A stretch of DNA of 21,123 bases, taken from the NCBI GenBank assembly GCA_002415895.1, contig DIAV01000290.1, positions 6,457-27,579 on the forward strand. Reading direction: 5' to 3'. Shown piece by piece: positions 13,476 through 21,123 of the stretch. Below the pieces are notes generated by a model. The model was given only the letters and a program-made list of their open reading frames with translations. It did not search any database and had not been told where the DNA came from. Made by a program: the position numbers and the translations under genes. The stretch is from Anaerolineales bacterium UBA5069. Its GTDB lineage: Bacteria; Chloroflexota; Anaerolineae; Caldilineales; Caldilineaceae. Each line of letters begins with the position of its first letter. Position 1 is the stretch's first letter.

Positions 13476-16361
13476 ATGGCGACACTGCTCCTGATCGACG
13501 GCCATTCGCAGGCCTACCGCGCCTATTTTGGGGTGAAGACGCCCCTCACCACACGCCTCGGCGAGCCTACGGCTGCCGTCTATGGCTTTGCGCGCAAACT
13601 GCTCGCCACCATCAAGGAGCAGAAGCCCGACTGGTACACCGTCGCATTTGACGTGGGGGATACCTGGCGCCATGCCGAATTCCCCGCCTACAAAGCCACG
13701 CGCGACTCCATGCCCAGCGATATGTCCACGCAAATGGATCGCATTGCCGAGTTGCTGCGCGCGCTGGACATCCCCATTGTCACCCGCACCAACTTTGAAG
13801 CCGATGACGTCATCGGCACCCTCGCGTGTCAGGCGGCCGCCGCCGGCAACGATGTCCTTATCATGACGGGCGACCGCGACATGTTTCAGTTGGTGGATGA
13901 GCATGTGCGCATCCTCTATACATCGGGCGGGCCAAAACCTGTGACCAAGGTCATGGGCGCGGCAGAGGTGCGCGAGCGCTACGAAGTGGACCCGAGCCAG
14001 TTTGTTGATTACAAGGCGCTGTTGGGCGACAACTCCGACAACATTCCCGGCGTCGCGGGCGTGGGCGAGAAGACCGCCGCCAAGCTCATCAACACCTATG
14101 GCTCCATTGACGAAATCTACGCCCGCATTGACGAGGTGAAGCCGGACCGCGTGCGCGAGGCCTTGATCGCCGCACAGGATCAGGTCCATCGCAACCGCCG
14201 ACTCTGCGCCATCACCTGCGACGTGCCGGACTTGGCGTGGGATCCGTCGGCCAGCGACCGCCATAGTTACAAGCTTGACAACGTGATCGACTATTTCACC
14301 GAGCTTGAATTTAACTCCCTCATACGTGAGTGGCCGCTGATCGACGCCGGCAAAGCGGCCGCGGCCCCGCTCGCCACAAGCGAATTGCCCGTCGAACCCG
14401 ATGATGCGGGGCAGATGACGCTCTTCGCGTTTGAGAACGACGAGGCCACGGGCGGCCCGAGCGCCGAGCAGACAGGCGTCACGCCGATTGTGCCCATGTC
14501 GCCAACGGGCGCAGCAACCTACATCATTGTGCAGGATCGCGCCGCATTGGATGCACTTGTCGAAACACTCAAGAGCGCCGATGTGTTGAGCTTCGACGTC
14601 GAAACCACCAGCCAGCATGTCATGCAGGCCGCCCTTGTGGGGCTCGGCGTAGCCTGGCAGCCAGGCCATGCCGCCTATATTCCAATTGCCCACAGCGCAG
14701 GCACCCAGTTGCCCTGGGATGAGGTGCGCAACGCCCTGCAGCCCTTCTTTGCAAACCCCCAGTTGCCCAAGCTCGCGCACAACGGCTCCTATGACCTCAC
14801 CATACTGCTTGAGCATGGCATGGAGGTGCAAGGGCCCATCCACGACACCATGATCCTGGCGTGGGTGCTGGACCCCGCAAGCCACATGCTCGGCCTCAAG
14901 GCGCAGGCCGGGCTGGAGCTGGGCTGGCGCATGACGGAAATCAGCGCGCTCATCGGCAGCGGCAAGAAGCAGGTCACCATTGATCAAGTACCCCTTGAGA
15001 CCGTAGCCGCCTACTGCGGGGCCGACGTGGACGCCACGATCCAGCTTTTTCCACTGCTGGCCCCGCGCGTGCGCGACGCCGGCATGTGGGAAATGTATGA
15101 GATGATCGAACGCCCCCTGCTGCCTGTAATCAGTGCCATGGAACGGGCTGGCATTCTGCTTGACGTTGATTTCCTTGCCGAAATGTCCGTGCGCCTCACG
15201 CGCCAACTCTCGGCGTTGGCGCGCGAACTCTTCGAGTTGGTGGGACATGAGTTTAATCTGCGCAGCACGCAGCAGATGAGCAACGTGCTCTTTGGCGAGC
15301 TTGCGTTCCCCACCAAGGGCATTGGCAAGACAAGCGGAGGGCAGTTAAGCACCGCCGTTGGCGAGCTGGAAAAGCTGCGCCTGAACAAGGATCTCAGCGA
15401 GAAGCAGCAGCGCGTCATTGCGCTCATCCTCGAGCAGCGCCAACTGGAGAAATTGCGCGGCACCTATGTCGACAACCTGCCGGCGCTGGTCAACCCCAAA
15501 ACCGGGCGGCTGCACACCTCCTTCAACCAGGCAGGCGCCGTGACGGGGCGCATGAGCAGCAGCGACCCCAATTTGCAGAACATCCCCATACGCACGGAAC
15601 TGGGCCGCGAAATCCGGCGCGCCTTTGTTGCGCCCCCCGGCTGGCTGCTCATGTCGGCGGACTACAGCCAGATTGAGCTGCGCGTCCTGGCCCACGTCGC
15701 GCGCGAAGACTCCTTCATCGCCGCCTTTCGCGCCGATGCCGACATTCATGCCGCCACTGCTGCGCGCCTCTTCAATGTACCCATCGAAGAGGTCACCAAA
15801 GAGCAGCGCGGCCTGGGCAAGACCATCAACTTTGCCACGGTCTACGGCTCCAGCGCCTTCGGCATTAGCAACCGCACAGACTTTGATCCAAAAGCGGCGC
15901 AGGCCTTCATGGATCAGTACTTTGATACCTACCCGCGCGTGCGCTCCTACATTGAATCGACCATTGCACAGGCTAAGAGCGCAGGCTTTGTGCAAACGCT
16001 GCTGGGTCGCAAGCGCTTCTTCAGGGAATTGGTCGAGGGCAACGTCCCCTACAATCAGAAGCAGGCGCTGGAGCGTCAGGCCATCAACGCCCCCATTCAG
16101 GGGGCCGCCGCCGACATCATGAAGATTGCCATGGTGCGGCTGCACGATGCGCTGGTGGCGCAAGGCTTTGCCGCGCGCCTGCTGCTCCAGGTGCATGACG
16201 AACTGGTGCTCGAGTTCCCGCCTGAAGAACAGACTCGCCTGGTTGCCCTCGTCTGCGATGTCATGGAAAACGCCTGGCCGCTTGATGTGCCGCTGCGCGT
16301 TGATGTGGAATGCGGCCCCAACTGGTATGATATGCAGCCGGCCGAACACCCAGCCGCCTGA
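13476..16361 (+). CDS. polA: DNA polymerase I with intact proofreading domain
   Basis: The 961-residue enzyme has the complete three-domain plan for primer removal and gap filling. The 5' nuclease domain (1 to about 300) shows LLLIDGHSQAYRAYF, GDRDMF and GDNSDNIPGVAGVGEKTA. The 3'-5' exonuclease keeps its metal ligands: D374-V-E376, NGSYD, and YCGADVD (Tyr and Asp). Many bacterial Pol I enzymes have lost these; this one should proofread. The polymerase domain has motif A ADYSQIELR (Asp729), motif B RGLGKTINFATVYG and motif C QVHDELVLEFP (Asp908). An acidic, low-complexity linker (about 300-350) adds to the length. No ribosome-binding site precedes the ATG. Coupling to the 72-residue gene six bases upstream is likely. 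Confidence 0.98.
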   Translation: MATLLLIDGHSQAYRAYFGVKTPLTTRLGEPTAAVYGFARKLLATIKEQKPDWYTVAFDVGDTWRHAEFPAYKATRDSMPSDMSTQMDRIAELLRALDIPIVTRTNFEADDVIGTLACQAAAAGNDVLIMTGDRDMFQLVDEHVRILYTSGGPKPVTKVMGAAEVRERYEVDPSQFVDYKALLGDNSDNIPGVAGVGEKTAAKLINTYGSIDEIYARIDEVKPDRVREALIAAQDQVHRNRRLCAITCDVPDLAWDPSASDRHSYKLDNVIDYFTELEFNSLIREWPLIDAGKAAAAPLATSELPVEPDDAGQMTLFAFENDEATGGPSAEQTGVTPIVPMSPTGAATYIIVQDRAALDALVETLKSADVLSFDVETTSQHVMQAALVGLGVAWQPGHAAYIPIAHSAGTQLPWDEVRNALQPFFANPQLPKLAHNGSYDLTILLEHGMEVQGPIHDTMILAWVLDPASHMLGLKAQAGLELGWRMTEISALIGSGKKQVTIDQVPLETVAAYCGADVDATIQLFPLLAPRVRDAGMWEMYEMIERPLLPVISAMERAGILLDVDFLAEMSVRLTRQLSALARELFELVGHEFNLRSTQQMSNVLFGELAFPTKGIGKTSGGQLSTAVGELEKLRLNKDLSEKQQRVIALILEQRQLEKLRGTYVDNLPALVNPKTGRLHTSFNQAGAVTGRMSSSDPNLQNIPIRTELGREIRRAFVAPPGWLLMSADYSQIELRVLAHVAREDSFIAAFRADADIHAATAARLFNVPIEEVTKEQRGLGKTINFATVYGSSAFGISNRTDFDPKAAQAFMDQYFDTYPRVRSYIESTIAQAKSAGFVQTLLGRKRFFRELVEGNVPYNQKQALERQAINAPIQGAAADIMKIAMVRLHDALVAQGFAARLLLQVHDELVLEFPPEEQTRLVALVCDVMENAWPLDVPLRVDVECGPNWYDMQPAEHPAA

Positions 16362-16427
16362 AATGCCACCGTTGCCAGACGCGAACGCCGGACTGTGCCA
16401 CAGCCAGAAAGTAGAACTCCCTCATTC

Positions 16428-18155
16428 ATGATGGTTCGCGACAGACTCAAAGAACAGATACGCAGTGCCGTTGAGTCCGCACAGCGCACAGGCGCGCTGC
16501 CCCCCTTCGAAATTCCCCAATTCGATGTCCTGCGGCCCAAACAGGCCGAACATGGCGACTACAGCAGCAACGTCGCGATGGTGGCGGCGGCCGCGGCGCG
16601 CAAGGCAGGCGGCGCACAGAGCAACCCGCGCGCCATTGCCCAGGCCATTGCCGACCAGATTGCACTGGCCTCTGCAACCTCGACAGGTGCAGGCAGCACC
16701 GACGCGCCACTCATTGGCAGCGTGGAAATCGCCGGCCCCGGCTTTCTCAACATCCGCCTGGCCGATGGCTGGCTGCAGGCGCAAGTGCCCGCCATCATTG
16801 CCGCGGGCGCGGCCTTTGGCAACAGCGATCGCCTGGCCGGCCAGCGCTGGCAGGTTGAGTTCGTCAGCGCCAACCCCACCGGCCCCATTCACTATGGCGG
16901 CGCGCGCAACGCCGTACTGGGCGATGCGCTGGCCGGCGTATTGCAGGCCGCCGGAGCCAACGTGCAGCGTGAGTACTACGTCAACGACGGCGGCAGCCAG
17001 TTCAAGTGGTTTCTCGAGACGCTCTACGCCCGCTACATGAACCTCTTTGGCCACCCTGTCGCCATTCCCGAACAAGGCTACGTGGGCGAATACGTCATTG
17101 GCTACGCGCAATTGGTGCGCGATGACGTGGGTGACGCACTCGTGAGCATGGATCGCGCAGCGGCCCTCGTCGCACTGCGCCCGCTGGGCCGCGCCATTGT
17201 CCTGGCTGACCTCGAGCGCGAGCTGGGGCGCATGGGCGTGCACTTTGACAACTGGTTCAGCGAGCAGAGCCTCTACGACGAAGGGCTTGTGCAGCAGTCG
17301 CTGGATTATCTGGACGCGCGCGGCGAACTCGAGCGGCGCGATGGCGCCGTCTGGTTCAAGGCCAGCGCCTACCCGGGCTGCGACAAGGACGAGGTCGTTG
17401 TGCGCTCCACAGGCAGCCCCACCTATCTGGCCGGCGATATTGCCTACCACTACGACAAGTTCGTGCGGCGCGGCTTCGATAAGGTCGTCAATGTGTGGGC
17501 CGTCGATCACCAAGGGCACGTGGCACGCATGGCCGCCGTCATGCGCGCGCTGGGCATGGACCCCGACCGCCTGATCATTTTGCTATACGATCTCGTTAAA
17601 CTCGTGCGCGACGGGCAGGAGGTCAAGCTCAGCAAACGCAAGGGCAACCTCGTCACAATCAGCGATGTGGTCGACGAAGTGGGCTCCGACGCCATGCACT
17701 TCAACCTCCTCTCGCGCGGGCCCGAGAGTGTGATCGAATTTGATCTGGACCTGGCCGTTGCCCAGAACAACGACAATCCCGTCTTCTATGTGCAATACAG
17801 CCACGCGCGCATTTGCTCGATTTTTGAGAAGGCCGCAGCCGAGGGAGTTGCAGTAGCGGGCACACCAGCCGATACAGCACTTCTGGTGCATCCCTCCGAG
17901 TTGGCGCTCGTGCGCAAGATACTGGAGCTTGAGGAGCAGATCGACTACGCCGTTGATCGCCTTGCGCCCCACAACCTCACGCACTTCGCTTCGGAGCTTG
18001 CGCGCACCTTCAACGCGTTCTACCGCGATTGCCGAGTTGTCGACCCCGACAATGTCGCATTAAGCGCAGCACGCATTGAACTCTGCCGCGCGGCGCAAAC
18101 AGCGCTTGTGCGCGTTCTCACCCTGTTGGGCATCAGCGCGCCAACGACGATGTAG
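16428..18155 (+). CDS. argS: Arginyl-tRNA synthetase
   Basis: The 575-residue class I synthetase charges tRNA(Arg). Order of parts: N-terminal Add-1 domain, catalytic Rossmann fold with EFVSANPTGPIHYGGARNAVLGDAL, REYYVNDGGSQ, KVVNVWAVDHQGH, the KMSKS-equivalent KLSKR (400-404), and the C-terminal DALR anticodon-binding domain starting near HARICSIFEKA. The HIGH motif reads H155-Y-G-G, so the last His of HxGH is Gly. An in-frame GTG at 16395 is a possible earlier start, but family homology starts near MVRDRLKEQI. ATG 16431 is equally possible. No Shine-Dalgarno is visible. It lies 66 bases behind polA and likely shares its transcript. Confidence 0.96.
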   Translation: MMVRDRLKEQIRSAVESAQRTGALPPFEIPQFDVLRPKQAEHGDYSSNVAMVAAAAARKAGGAQSNPRAIAQAIADQIALASATSTGAGSTDAPLIGSVEIAGPGFLNIRLADGWLQAQVPAIIAAGAAFGNSDRLAGQRWQVEFVSANPTGPIHYGGARNAVLGDALAGVLQAAGANVQREYYVNDGGSQFKWFLETLYARYMNLFGHPVAIPEQGYVGEYVIGYAQLVRDDVGDALVSMDRAAALVALRPLGRAIVLADLERELGRMGVHFDNWFSEQSLYDEGLVQQSLDYLDARGELERRDGAVWFKASAYPGCDKDEVVVRSTGSPTYLAGDIAYHYDKFVRRGFDKVVNVWAVDHQGHVARMAAVMRALGMDPDRLIILLYDLVKLVRDGQEVKLSKRKGNLVTISDVVDEVGSDAMHFNLLSRGPESVIEFDLDLAVAQNNDNPVFYVQYSHARICSIFEKAAAEGVAVAGTPADTALLVHPSELALVRKILELEEQIDYAVDRLAPHNLTHFASELARTFNAFYRDCRVVDPDNVALSAARIELCRAAQTALVRVLTLLGISAPTTM

Positions 18156-18207
18156 CCGCTGGCCCGCCCATTTGCTATACGAATACTGCGCAATTCCCTT
18201 TGGAGCC

Positions 18208-18213
18208 TACAAT
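18208..18213 (+). promoter_or_regulatory. -10 element for leaderless serA
   Basis: TACAAT is followed by seven bases and then the ATG at 18221, so transcription would begin at the start codon. No consensus -35 is seen. The nearest GGAG is 15 bases from the ATG, too far to act as a ribosome-binding site. Confidence 0.45.
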
Positions 18214-18220
18214 ACCCGCT

Positions 18221-19879
18221 ATGACCCTACCCGTGCTGGAAACGCAAATTGAGAATACAGGGGCAACGGGGCCTTCGACAACGTCAGATGCACGCTACCG
18301 CGTACTTGTGAGTGACCCCATCTCCGAGACTGGGCTCGCACCGCTGCGCGCCGATCCGCATATTGCAGTTGACCTGCGCACCGACCTGACCCCCGCCACC
18401 CTGTTGGAGGTCATTGGCGGCTACGACGCACTGCTTGTGCGCAGCGGCACGCAGGTTACCGGCGACGTTTTGCGCGCCGGCAAATCGCTGCGCGTGGTGG
18501 CGCGCGCGGGTGTGGGTGTCGACAACATCGATGTCCCCGCAGCCACCGCGGCCGGTGTCATCGTCGTGAACGCGCCCACAGGCAACGTCGTGGCCGCCGC
18601 CGAGCATACCCTCGCTTTGCTCATGTCGTTGGCGCGCCTTGTGCCCCAGGCCGACGCCCACATCCGCGCCGGCAAATGGAAGCGCGGTCAATTCATGGGC
18701 GTGGAAGTGCGCAACAAGGTTCTGGGCACTGTGGGGCTGGGCAAGGTGGCGCAGGAGGTGGTGCGGCGCGCACAGGCCATGGGTATGCGCGTGGTCGCCT
18801 ATGACCCATACGTCACTGCCGACTATGCCGCCCAGCGCGATGTGCAGTTGGCAACCCTGGACGAACTCTATGCGGCTGCCGACTTCATCACCGTGCATGT
18901 CCCCATGACGGAGAGCACGCGCAATCTCATCAGCACGGAAGCCTTCGCCAAAATGAAGACCGGCGTGCGTATCCTCAATGTGGCGCGCGGCGGTGTCATC
19001 AACGAGCTGGCGCTGGTGGAGGCCATCGAGGCAGGCCAGGTGGCCGGTGCGGCGATTGATGTCTTTGAGATTGAGCCCCTGCCCGCCGACAGCCCGCTGC
19101 GGCGCACAGACCGCATTATCCTCACACCCCATCTGGGCGGCAGCACAGTTGAAGCGCAGGAGCAGGTGGCCGAAGATGTCGCCGTGCAGGTTGTCGATGT
19201 CCTCAACGACCGTCCGGCGCGCTATGCCGTCAATGCACCCATCATCCCGCCCAAAGACCTCGAAATGCTCATCCCGTTTATCGAGTTGGCCGAACGCATG
19301 GGGCGTTTCATCAAGCAGATGGATGCCGCCGGCGTCAGCGATGTGGAAATTGGCGCGCACGGCAGCCTGGCCGATTTTGACCTGACCTACATTCGCGCCG
19401 CCTTCATCAAGGGGCTGCTGGCGGGCATCACCGACGAACGCGTGAACCTGGTCAACGCGACGCTGATGGCCGAACGGCGCGGCATGAGACTCATAGAGAG
19501 GCGCACACGCGAGCATGATGCGCCCTACGACAACGTGCTCACACTCAGCGCCACGCTGGGCAGGCAGCGCTGGACGGTAAACGGCGCCGTCATTCAGGGG
19601 CAACCCTACATTGTTTCCATTAACGACCTCTGGGTTGACTTTCCGGCCGAGGGCAATATACTGCTCACGTCGCACCAGGACAGGCCCGGCATTGTCGGTC
19701 GCGTGGGCACGCTGCTGGGCATTAACGACGTCAACATCAGCTTCATGCACGTGGGCCGGCGCGGCCCGCGCACCGAGGCCATTATGGCCCTGGGCACCGA
19801 CGAACTCGTCACCGGCGAAATCCTTGCGCAGATTGCTGCGTGGGACGATATCAACTGGCTGCGCGCCATTGCACTCTAA
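18221..19879 (+). CDS. serA: D-3-phosphoglycerate dehydrogenase (long form)
   Basis: The 552-residue enzyme oxidises 3-phosphoglycerate to 3-phosphohydroxypyruvate, the first step of serine synthesis. It has the substrate/NAD core (RAGVGVDNID; nucleotide fold LGTVGLGKVAQ with GxGxxA), catalytic Arg256 in NVARGG, Glu285 in VFEIEPLP and His304 in TPHLGGS. An intervening ASB domain (about 320-460) follows, then a C-terminal ACT domain (about 480-552, beginning ILLTSHQDRPGIVGRVGTLL), the usual site of serine feedback. The length is that of the ASB-ACT class. The first 25 or so residues are variable. An in-frame TTG at 18200 is less likely than ATG 18221, which has a -10 seven bases upstream. It lies 65 bases downstream of argS. 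Confidence 0.96.
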   Translation: MTLPVLETQIENTGATGPSTTSDARYRVLVSDPISETGLAPLRADPHIAVDLRTDLTPATLLEVIGGYDALLVRSGTQVTGDVLRAGKSLRVVARAGVGVDNIDVPAATAAGVIVVNAPTGNVVAAAEHTLALLMSLARLVPQADAHIRAGKWKRGQFMGVEVRNKVLGTVGLGKVAQEVVRRAQAMGMRVVAYDPYVTADYAAQRDVQLATLDELYAAADFITVHVPMTESTRNLISTEAFAKMKTGVRILNVARGGVINELALVEAIEAGQVAGAAIDVFEIEPLPADSPLRRTDRIILTPHLGGSTVEAQEQVAEDVAVQVVDVLNDRPARYAVNAPIIPPKDLEMLIPFIELAERMGRFIKQMDAAGVSDVEIGAHGSLADFDLTYIRAAFIKGLLAGITDERVNLVNATLMAERRGMRLIERRTREHDAPYDNVLTLSATLGRQRWTVNGAVIQGQPYIVSINDLWVDFPAEGNILLTSHQDRPGIVGRVGTLLGINDVNISFMHVGRRGPRTEAIMALGTDELVTGEILAQIAAWDDINWLRAIAL

Positions 19880-20100
19880 ACTGATACCATCATGCGAACG
19901 GCATTGACGCAGAAGTGCAAAGAAGCAGAGTTGCACAAAGAAAGGGCAATTGCATAAACACGGATCACGGTGAAACAAGCATGGATACACACAGAAATCC
20001 ACAGTGATCCTTGTGGTTTCCGCCCTCATCTGCGTTCTGGTGTTGCTGTTCTTTGCGTTTAAAGATTGTTCCAGTTGTCTTCACTGTGGTATGACTTTCA
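19880..20100. repeat. Composite inverted repeat with GGTATCA-type ends
   Basis: The left end ACTGATACCAT (19880-19890), starting directly after the serA stop, and the right end GGTATGACT (20089-20097) are imperfect inverted repeats. Inside the right half is CTTTGCGTT (20051-20059); the left half holds the opposed, more diverged block. GGATCAC (19962-19968) and GTGATCC (20004-20010) form an inner hairpin. The left part reads, in reverse, like repeat copy A. No terminator T-tract follows serA. Confidence 0.65.
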
Positions 20101-20110
20101 TGCGTCCACC

Positions 20111-21019
20111 ATGCACGCGCCTGCCCAGCCATTCCGCACCCAACCGCACCCTATGCCACCCATAACCCCCATAGACACTGAAATTGATGCCGACCCAGCA
20201 AGGCCCGCACGTGTGCGCAGAGCGCGCACGCCGCTGGGCTGGAAGGCGCGCCTGCTGCTTGCCTTTTCGGTCATCTGGCTCGCGCCAACCATTGCCTGCG
20301 GCTCTTTTGCACCGCGCCCCACGCCCACGCCCTCACCACCCGCAACCCCCTTTCTGCCTCCCTCGGCCAACGCAACCAATGAGGCTGCGACAGCAGCAAC
20401 GCCCTTCGTCGTCGTCGACCCACCAACAGCCACCCCACTGTTGCCGATTACAGAGGCAACGCCAGTTGACGGCGCGGCTGTGCCAACTGCTGCCCCTGCA
20501 CCCGCCCCTGCCGGTGGCAGCGTCCTCGCGGCCGGGCAGGAGGCGCGCATAACGGCCCCCAATGGCCTCAATATGCGCAGCGCGCCTTCCTCGGCGGGCA
20601 CGCTTGTCATCCAATTGGCCACAGGGCAAAAGGTGACTGTGCTTGAAGGCCCCACGGATGCCGAAGGCTATACGTGGTGGCGCGTGGACGGCGGCAACGG
20701 CCAAACCGGCTGGGTTGCCCAGGGCGATCAGGAAACGGTTTGGCTCAGCGCACAAGTGGGCGAACCGCAGGCCGTCAATCGCGCCCCGCGCGTAGGCGAG
20801 CGTGTCATCATCTCGGCCGACCTCAGCGTACGCGCAACGCCAGGCTCCGATGCAACACTGCTGACGCGCATCGGCCCCAACACGCAGATGACGGTGATGG
20901 CAGGGCCGCAAAGCGCAAGTGGCCTCAACTGGTATCAAGTGCGCTCGGATGATGGCACAATCGAGGGTTGGGTGGCCGAGGGCGACGGCGAAACGCGCTG
21001 GGTAAGCCCCATGGAGTAG
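20111..21019 (+). CDS. Membrane-anchored or secreted protein with two SH3b domains
   Basis: The protein has about 302 residues. A long basic N-terminal region (RVRRARTPLGWKAR) leads into a hydrophobic segment ending APTIACGS, which resembles a signal peptide with an imperfect lipobox (TIAC). A Pro/Thr/Ala-rich linker of about 70 residues follows. Two bacterial SH3 domains come next: repeat 1 with GLNMRSAPSSAGTLVIQLATGQKV and WWRVDGGNGQTGWVA, repeat 2 with LSVRATPGSDATLLTRIGPNTQM and WYQVRSDDGTIEGWVA. SH3b domains usually bind cell-wall or surface ligands. The start is uncertain: ATG 20111, ATG 20153 and upstream 20066 are in frame and none has a ribosome-binding site. A promoter-like TTGTTC / TATGAC pair with an 18-base spacer lies just upstream. 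Confidence 0.82.
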   Translation: MHAPAQPFRTQPHPMPPITPIDTEIDADPARPARVRRARTPLGWKARLLLAFSVIWLAPTIACGSFAPRPTPTPSPPATPFLPPSANATNEAATAATPFVVVDPPTATPLLPITEATPVDGAAVPTAAPAPAPAGGSVLAAGQEARITAPNGLNMRSAPSSAGTLVIQLATGQKVTVLEGPTDAEGYTWWRVDGGNGQTGWVAQGDQETVWLSAQVGEPQAVNRAPRVGERVIISADLSVRATPGSDATLLTRIGPNTQMTVMAGPQSASGLNWYQVRSDDGTIEGWVAEGDGETRWVSPME

Positions 21020-21050
21020 CAGACAACACCAGGCAAGAAACCACACAAGA

Positions 21051-21090
21051 AACGCAGGGAGGCTTCCAATGATGGAAGCCTCCCTGCGTT
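21051..21090 (+). terminator. Terminator hairpin after the SH3b gene
   Basis: AACGCAGGGAGGCTTCC (21051-21067) pairs perfectly over 17 bp with 21074-21090 around AATGAT. No long T-run follows, but the position, 31 bases after the stop, fits a terminator. Its core GAGGCTTCC / GGAAGCCTC matches the one at 5306-5329. Confidence 0.75.
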
Positions 21091-21123
21091 AGCGGAACAC
21101 AGATAACAGCAGAACAAGCAAGG

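Noticed and set aside
13236-15248. 670-residue minus-strand open frame opposite polA
   Set aside because: It lies antisense to well-conserved polA motifs and has His/Gly/Val-rich composition typical of shadow frames; no domain recognised.
18284-20029. 581-residue minus-strand open frame opposite serA
   Set aside because: It is a shadow of serA codon usage, with His/Asp/Ala-rich composition and no motif.

Overview
The window looks like chromosomal DNA of a high-GC, non-proteobacterial bacterium, most likely a member of the Chloroflexota (Anaerolineae/Caldilineae-like). This assignment is inferred from the gene set: an SAM-dependent tRNA m1A58 methyltransferase, a type-2 EF-G, a zinc-ribbon membrane protein, Pro/Thr-linked SH3b surface proteins, and polA-argS-serA in a row. 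No rRNA or tRNA gene, prophage, transposase or CRISPR array is visible.

Layout. 1-929 (minus): 5' part of trmI, cut by the window edge. 930-1340: spacer with two abutting perfect palindromes and a near-consensus promoter that drives a lipoprotein built of two tandem repeats (1341-2312), closed by an intrinsic terminator. 2401-3078 (minus) and 3129-3617 (plus): a divergent pair, a one-TM hypothetical protein and a YbaK-type aminoacyl-tRNA deacylase. 3618-4095: a repeat-rich spacer. 4096-5271: an acyl-CoA dehydrogenase very like MCAD. 5455-6990 (minus): a fusion of a catalytically dead-looking histidine-phosphatase domain with a methyltransferase. 7303-7725 (minus): a thioredoxin-like [2Fe-2S] ferredoxin. 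7822-8134: a perfect sigma70 consensus promoter, a highly structured stretch and an intrinsic terminator, which is a candidate small RNA or an attenuating leader of the following EF-G2 gene (8299-10365). 10517-12133: a cellulose-synthase-like family 2 glycosyltransferase. 12140-12229: a 41-bp perfect hairpin made of 8-bp units. 12270-12950: a zinc-ribbon/TM/rhodanese protein with an in-frame UGA at a position where related rhodaneses have cysteine. 13251-19879: a probable cluster of a 72-residue hypothetical protein, polA, argS and serA. 20111-21019: an SH3b-repeat surface protein, followed by a terminator.

Most genes are housekeeping (translation fidelity, DNA repair, serine synthesis, fatty-acid oxidation) or envelope related. 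The most notable items are the candidate selenocysteine-containing rhodanese, which has a suitable hairpin downstream of the UGA; the unidentified structured RNA with an ideal promoter; the degenerate phosphatase-methyltransferase fusion; and several families of palindromic intergenic repeats. One of those families has ends reading AGTGATACC / GGTATCACT and recurs in at least three spacers.
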